Assembly (NCBI GenBank): GCA_018335755.1
Contig: JAGXRK010000061.1
Location: forward strand, 132,646 to 196,645
DNA: 64,000 nt
Source of the DNA: Ignavibacterium sp.
GTDB taxonomy: Bacteria; Bacteroidota; Ignavibacteria; Ignavibacteriales; Ignavibacteriaceae
Reading direction: 5' to 3'
A program made the translations under genes and the position numbers. Each line of letters begins with the position of its first letter. The stretch's first letter is position 1. Positions 62,908 through 64,000 of the stretch are shown one piece after another. A model generated the notes under the pieces. The model was not told the DNA's origin, ran no database searches, and saw nothing but the letters and a program-made list of their open reading frames with translations.

Positions 62908-63720
62908 CTACTGACCCACATAGTTAACAACATCTTCGCCCCCGTCAGCATTTATTATTCCACCTGAAATCCATTCGCCGCCATCTCTGCAAAGAAGCGA
63001 AATAACATTTGCAACTTCTTCAGGTGTAGTTAGTCTTCCCCTTGGATTTTTTCTTAAGGCAACTCCAATCATTTCAGCGTTGCCTGGAATTTTTCTTAAA
63101 GCAGGAGTATCTGTAACACCGGCCATAATAGCGTTAACAGCAACATCCATTTTACCCAACTCGCAGGAAAGCTGGCGAACATGAGATTCAAGTGCAGCTT
63201 TTGCAGCAGAAACTGCTCCGTAATATGGAATAGCCGAATGACTGCCTGAACTTGTCATAGCAAAAATTCGTGCTTTTCTGGATAGCAGTCCTCTTTTAAT
63301 AACGTCCTGCACCCAGTAAACAAGTGAATGAGCCATTACGTCAAGAGTCATTTCTATTTGAGCTTTTGTAATTGCCTGTTCAGATTCTTTAGGAATGAAT
63401 GGTTTTAATGTTCCGAATGCTAATGAATGCATTATTATTCTAATTACAGGTTGAGAAGAAAATTTGTTGTCTAATTCGTTCAGAACTTCCTCTCTTTTAT
63501 AAGCATCAGCAGCATTGATATTATAGAAAATCGCCTCTACTTTATTTGATTTTATTTCATTTATAATCCGTTCAACATTAGGCATTGTTGCCTGCCGGTC
63601 GAGATGAACACCTATTATGTTAAATCCGTCTTTTGCCAGTTTTAGAGCTGTTGCTTCACCAAAACCTGAAGAAGCACCAAGAATCAGAGCCCAATATTTA
63701 TTGTTCTCATTCTTTTCCAT
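62908..63720 (-). CDS. FabL/FabI-like enoyl-ACP reductase (SDR family)
   Basis: This 270-residue short-chain dehydrogenase has the cofactor loop LGASSGFGEA (TGxxxGxG class) and a Tyr-x6-Lys catalytic pair, Tyr167-GAVSAA-Lys174, as in FabI/FabL enoyl-ACP reductases and not the classical Tyr-x3-Lys. C-terminal GEWISGGIINADGGEDV is also typical. It most likely reduces trans-2-enoyl-ACP in fatty acid elongation using NAD(P)H. A different enoyl substrate remains possible. It starts the FabL-trxA-serA run. Confidence 0.8.
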   Translation of the reverse strand: MEKNENNKYWALILGASSGFGEATALKLAKDGFNIIGVHLDRQATMPNVERIINEIKSNKVEAIFYNINAADAYKREEVLNELDNKFSSQPVIRIIMHSLAFGTLKPFIPKESEQAITKAQIEMTLDVMAHSLVYWVQDVIKRGLLSRKARIFAMTSSGSHSAIPYYGAVSAAKAALESHVRQLSCELGKMDVAVNAIMAGVTDTPALRKIPGNAEMIGVALRKNPRGRLTTPEEVANVISLLCRDGGEWISGGIINADGGEDVVNYVGQ

Positions 63721-64000
63721 TCGAATTTTAATCCTTTTTTATTGCCGATAAAACGAGTGGCAATAATAAGAAATAACACTCAGCGAAACAACCTTTAAGA
63801 TTATCAAAAATTTGAATGTGGCATCAAAATAAATTAACTGGATGTGAGATCAATGATAGCAGGAGTGATTGGTTGAAAGACCTGCCTGCCGGTAAAGGCA
63901 GATTGGATGATTGAAAGATTGGATGATTGACCGTTCAAAAACTTTTATAAAATCTACTTAGATTTTAAGACTATTGAGTCTTCACCAATAATATTGATTA
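63721..64000. other. Gene-free edge region with short repeat
   Basis: 280 bp with no open frame. It holds two copies of GATTGGATGATTGA (63901-63914 and 63917-63930) with a 2-bp spacer, and a CTGCC...GGCAG hairpin just before. The same 14-mer occurs at 5468-5481. Confidence 0.55.

Overview
The window comes from an AT-rich genome of the Bacteroidota/Chlorobiota side of the tree, most likely a member of the Ignavibacteria. This is inferred from three things: C-terminal type IX secretion (T9SS) sorting domains with the NYPNPFNPST motif, a PorV-family protein together with GWxTD and CarboxypepD_reg/TonB receptor proteins, and a tmRNA tag ending in GESNYALAA. An F-type ATPase operon without beta and epsilon genes also fits Chlorobi-type gene order. 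I see no phage, insertion sequence or CRISPR array. Most genes lie on the minus strand.

Layout. 1-3.8 kb: 3'-truncated guaA, gcvH, accC, accB and efp. 4-6.5 kb: a TPR membrane protein, a DoxX-like protein, tRNA-Arg(CCG) and a PHP phosphoesterase. 6.6-15 kb: a very tight six-gene operon for an envelope electron-transfer system. It encodes a b-type membrane cytochrome candidate, a TPR protein, a membrane-anchored Fe-S/FAD/NAD(P) oxidoreductase, two multihaem c-type cytochromes with 20 and 31 CxxCH motifs, and an outer-membrane beta-barrel candidate. 15-24.7 kb: dapF, TM2 and DUF2752 proteins, dodecin, tmRNA, a cobalamin adenosyltransferase, YgfZ and an M20 peptidase, with two gene-poor stretches that hold a broken small gene and a palindromic repeat. 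24.8-33.8 kb is mostly plus strand: an LptF/LptG permease pair, adenosine deaminase, urocanate hydratase, a small SFPD-repeat protein and a SerA paralogue; DUF3467 and TPR genes lie between them on the minus strand. 33.9-36.8 kb: a secreted PPAD-like deiminase and an unknown protein.

36.8-40.5 kb is the classic rplS-trmD-rimM-khpA-rpsP-ffh translation/SRP operon. 40.6-46 kb encodes ATP synthase gamma, alpha, delta, b, c and a plus two small AtpI/AtpZ-like proteins. 46-49.7 kb continues with bactofilin, an M23 peptidase, a YrdC/Sua5 protein, a family 9 glycosyltransferase and a lipid A-type acyltransferase. 49.8-60.7 kb is a surface/secretion block: GWxTD protein, PorV-family protein, a 1,176-residue secreted protein, a TonB-dependent receptor and a T9SS cargo protein. 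60.9-63.7 kb: long-form serA, trxA and a FabL-like reductase.

The most striking system is the 6.6-15 kb operon. Read in transcription order it suggests a route from the quinone pool or NAD(P)H in the inner membrane, through 51 potential haems in the periplasm, to an outer-membrane barrel. It would be an extracellular-electron-transfer-like conduit that does not match the well-known MtrCAB or OmcS layouts. That reading is an inference. The haem motifs, gene order and gene overlaps are seen directly.
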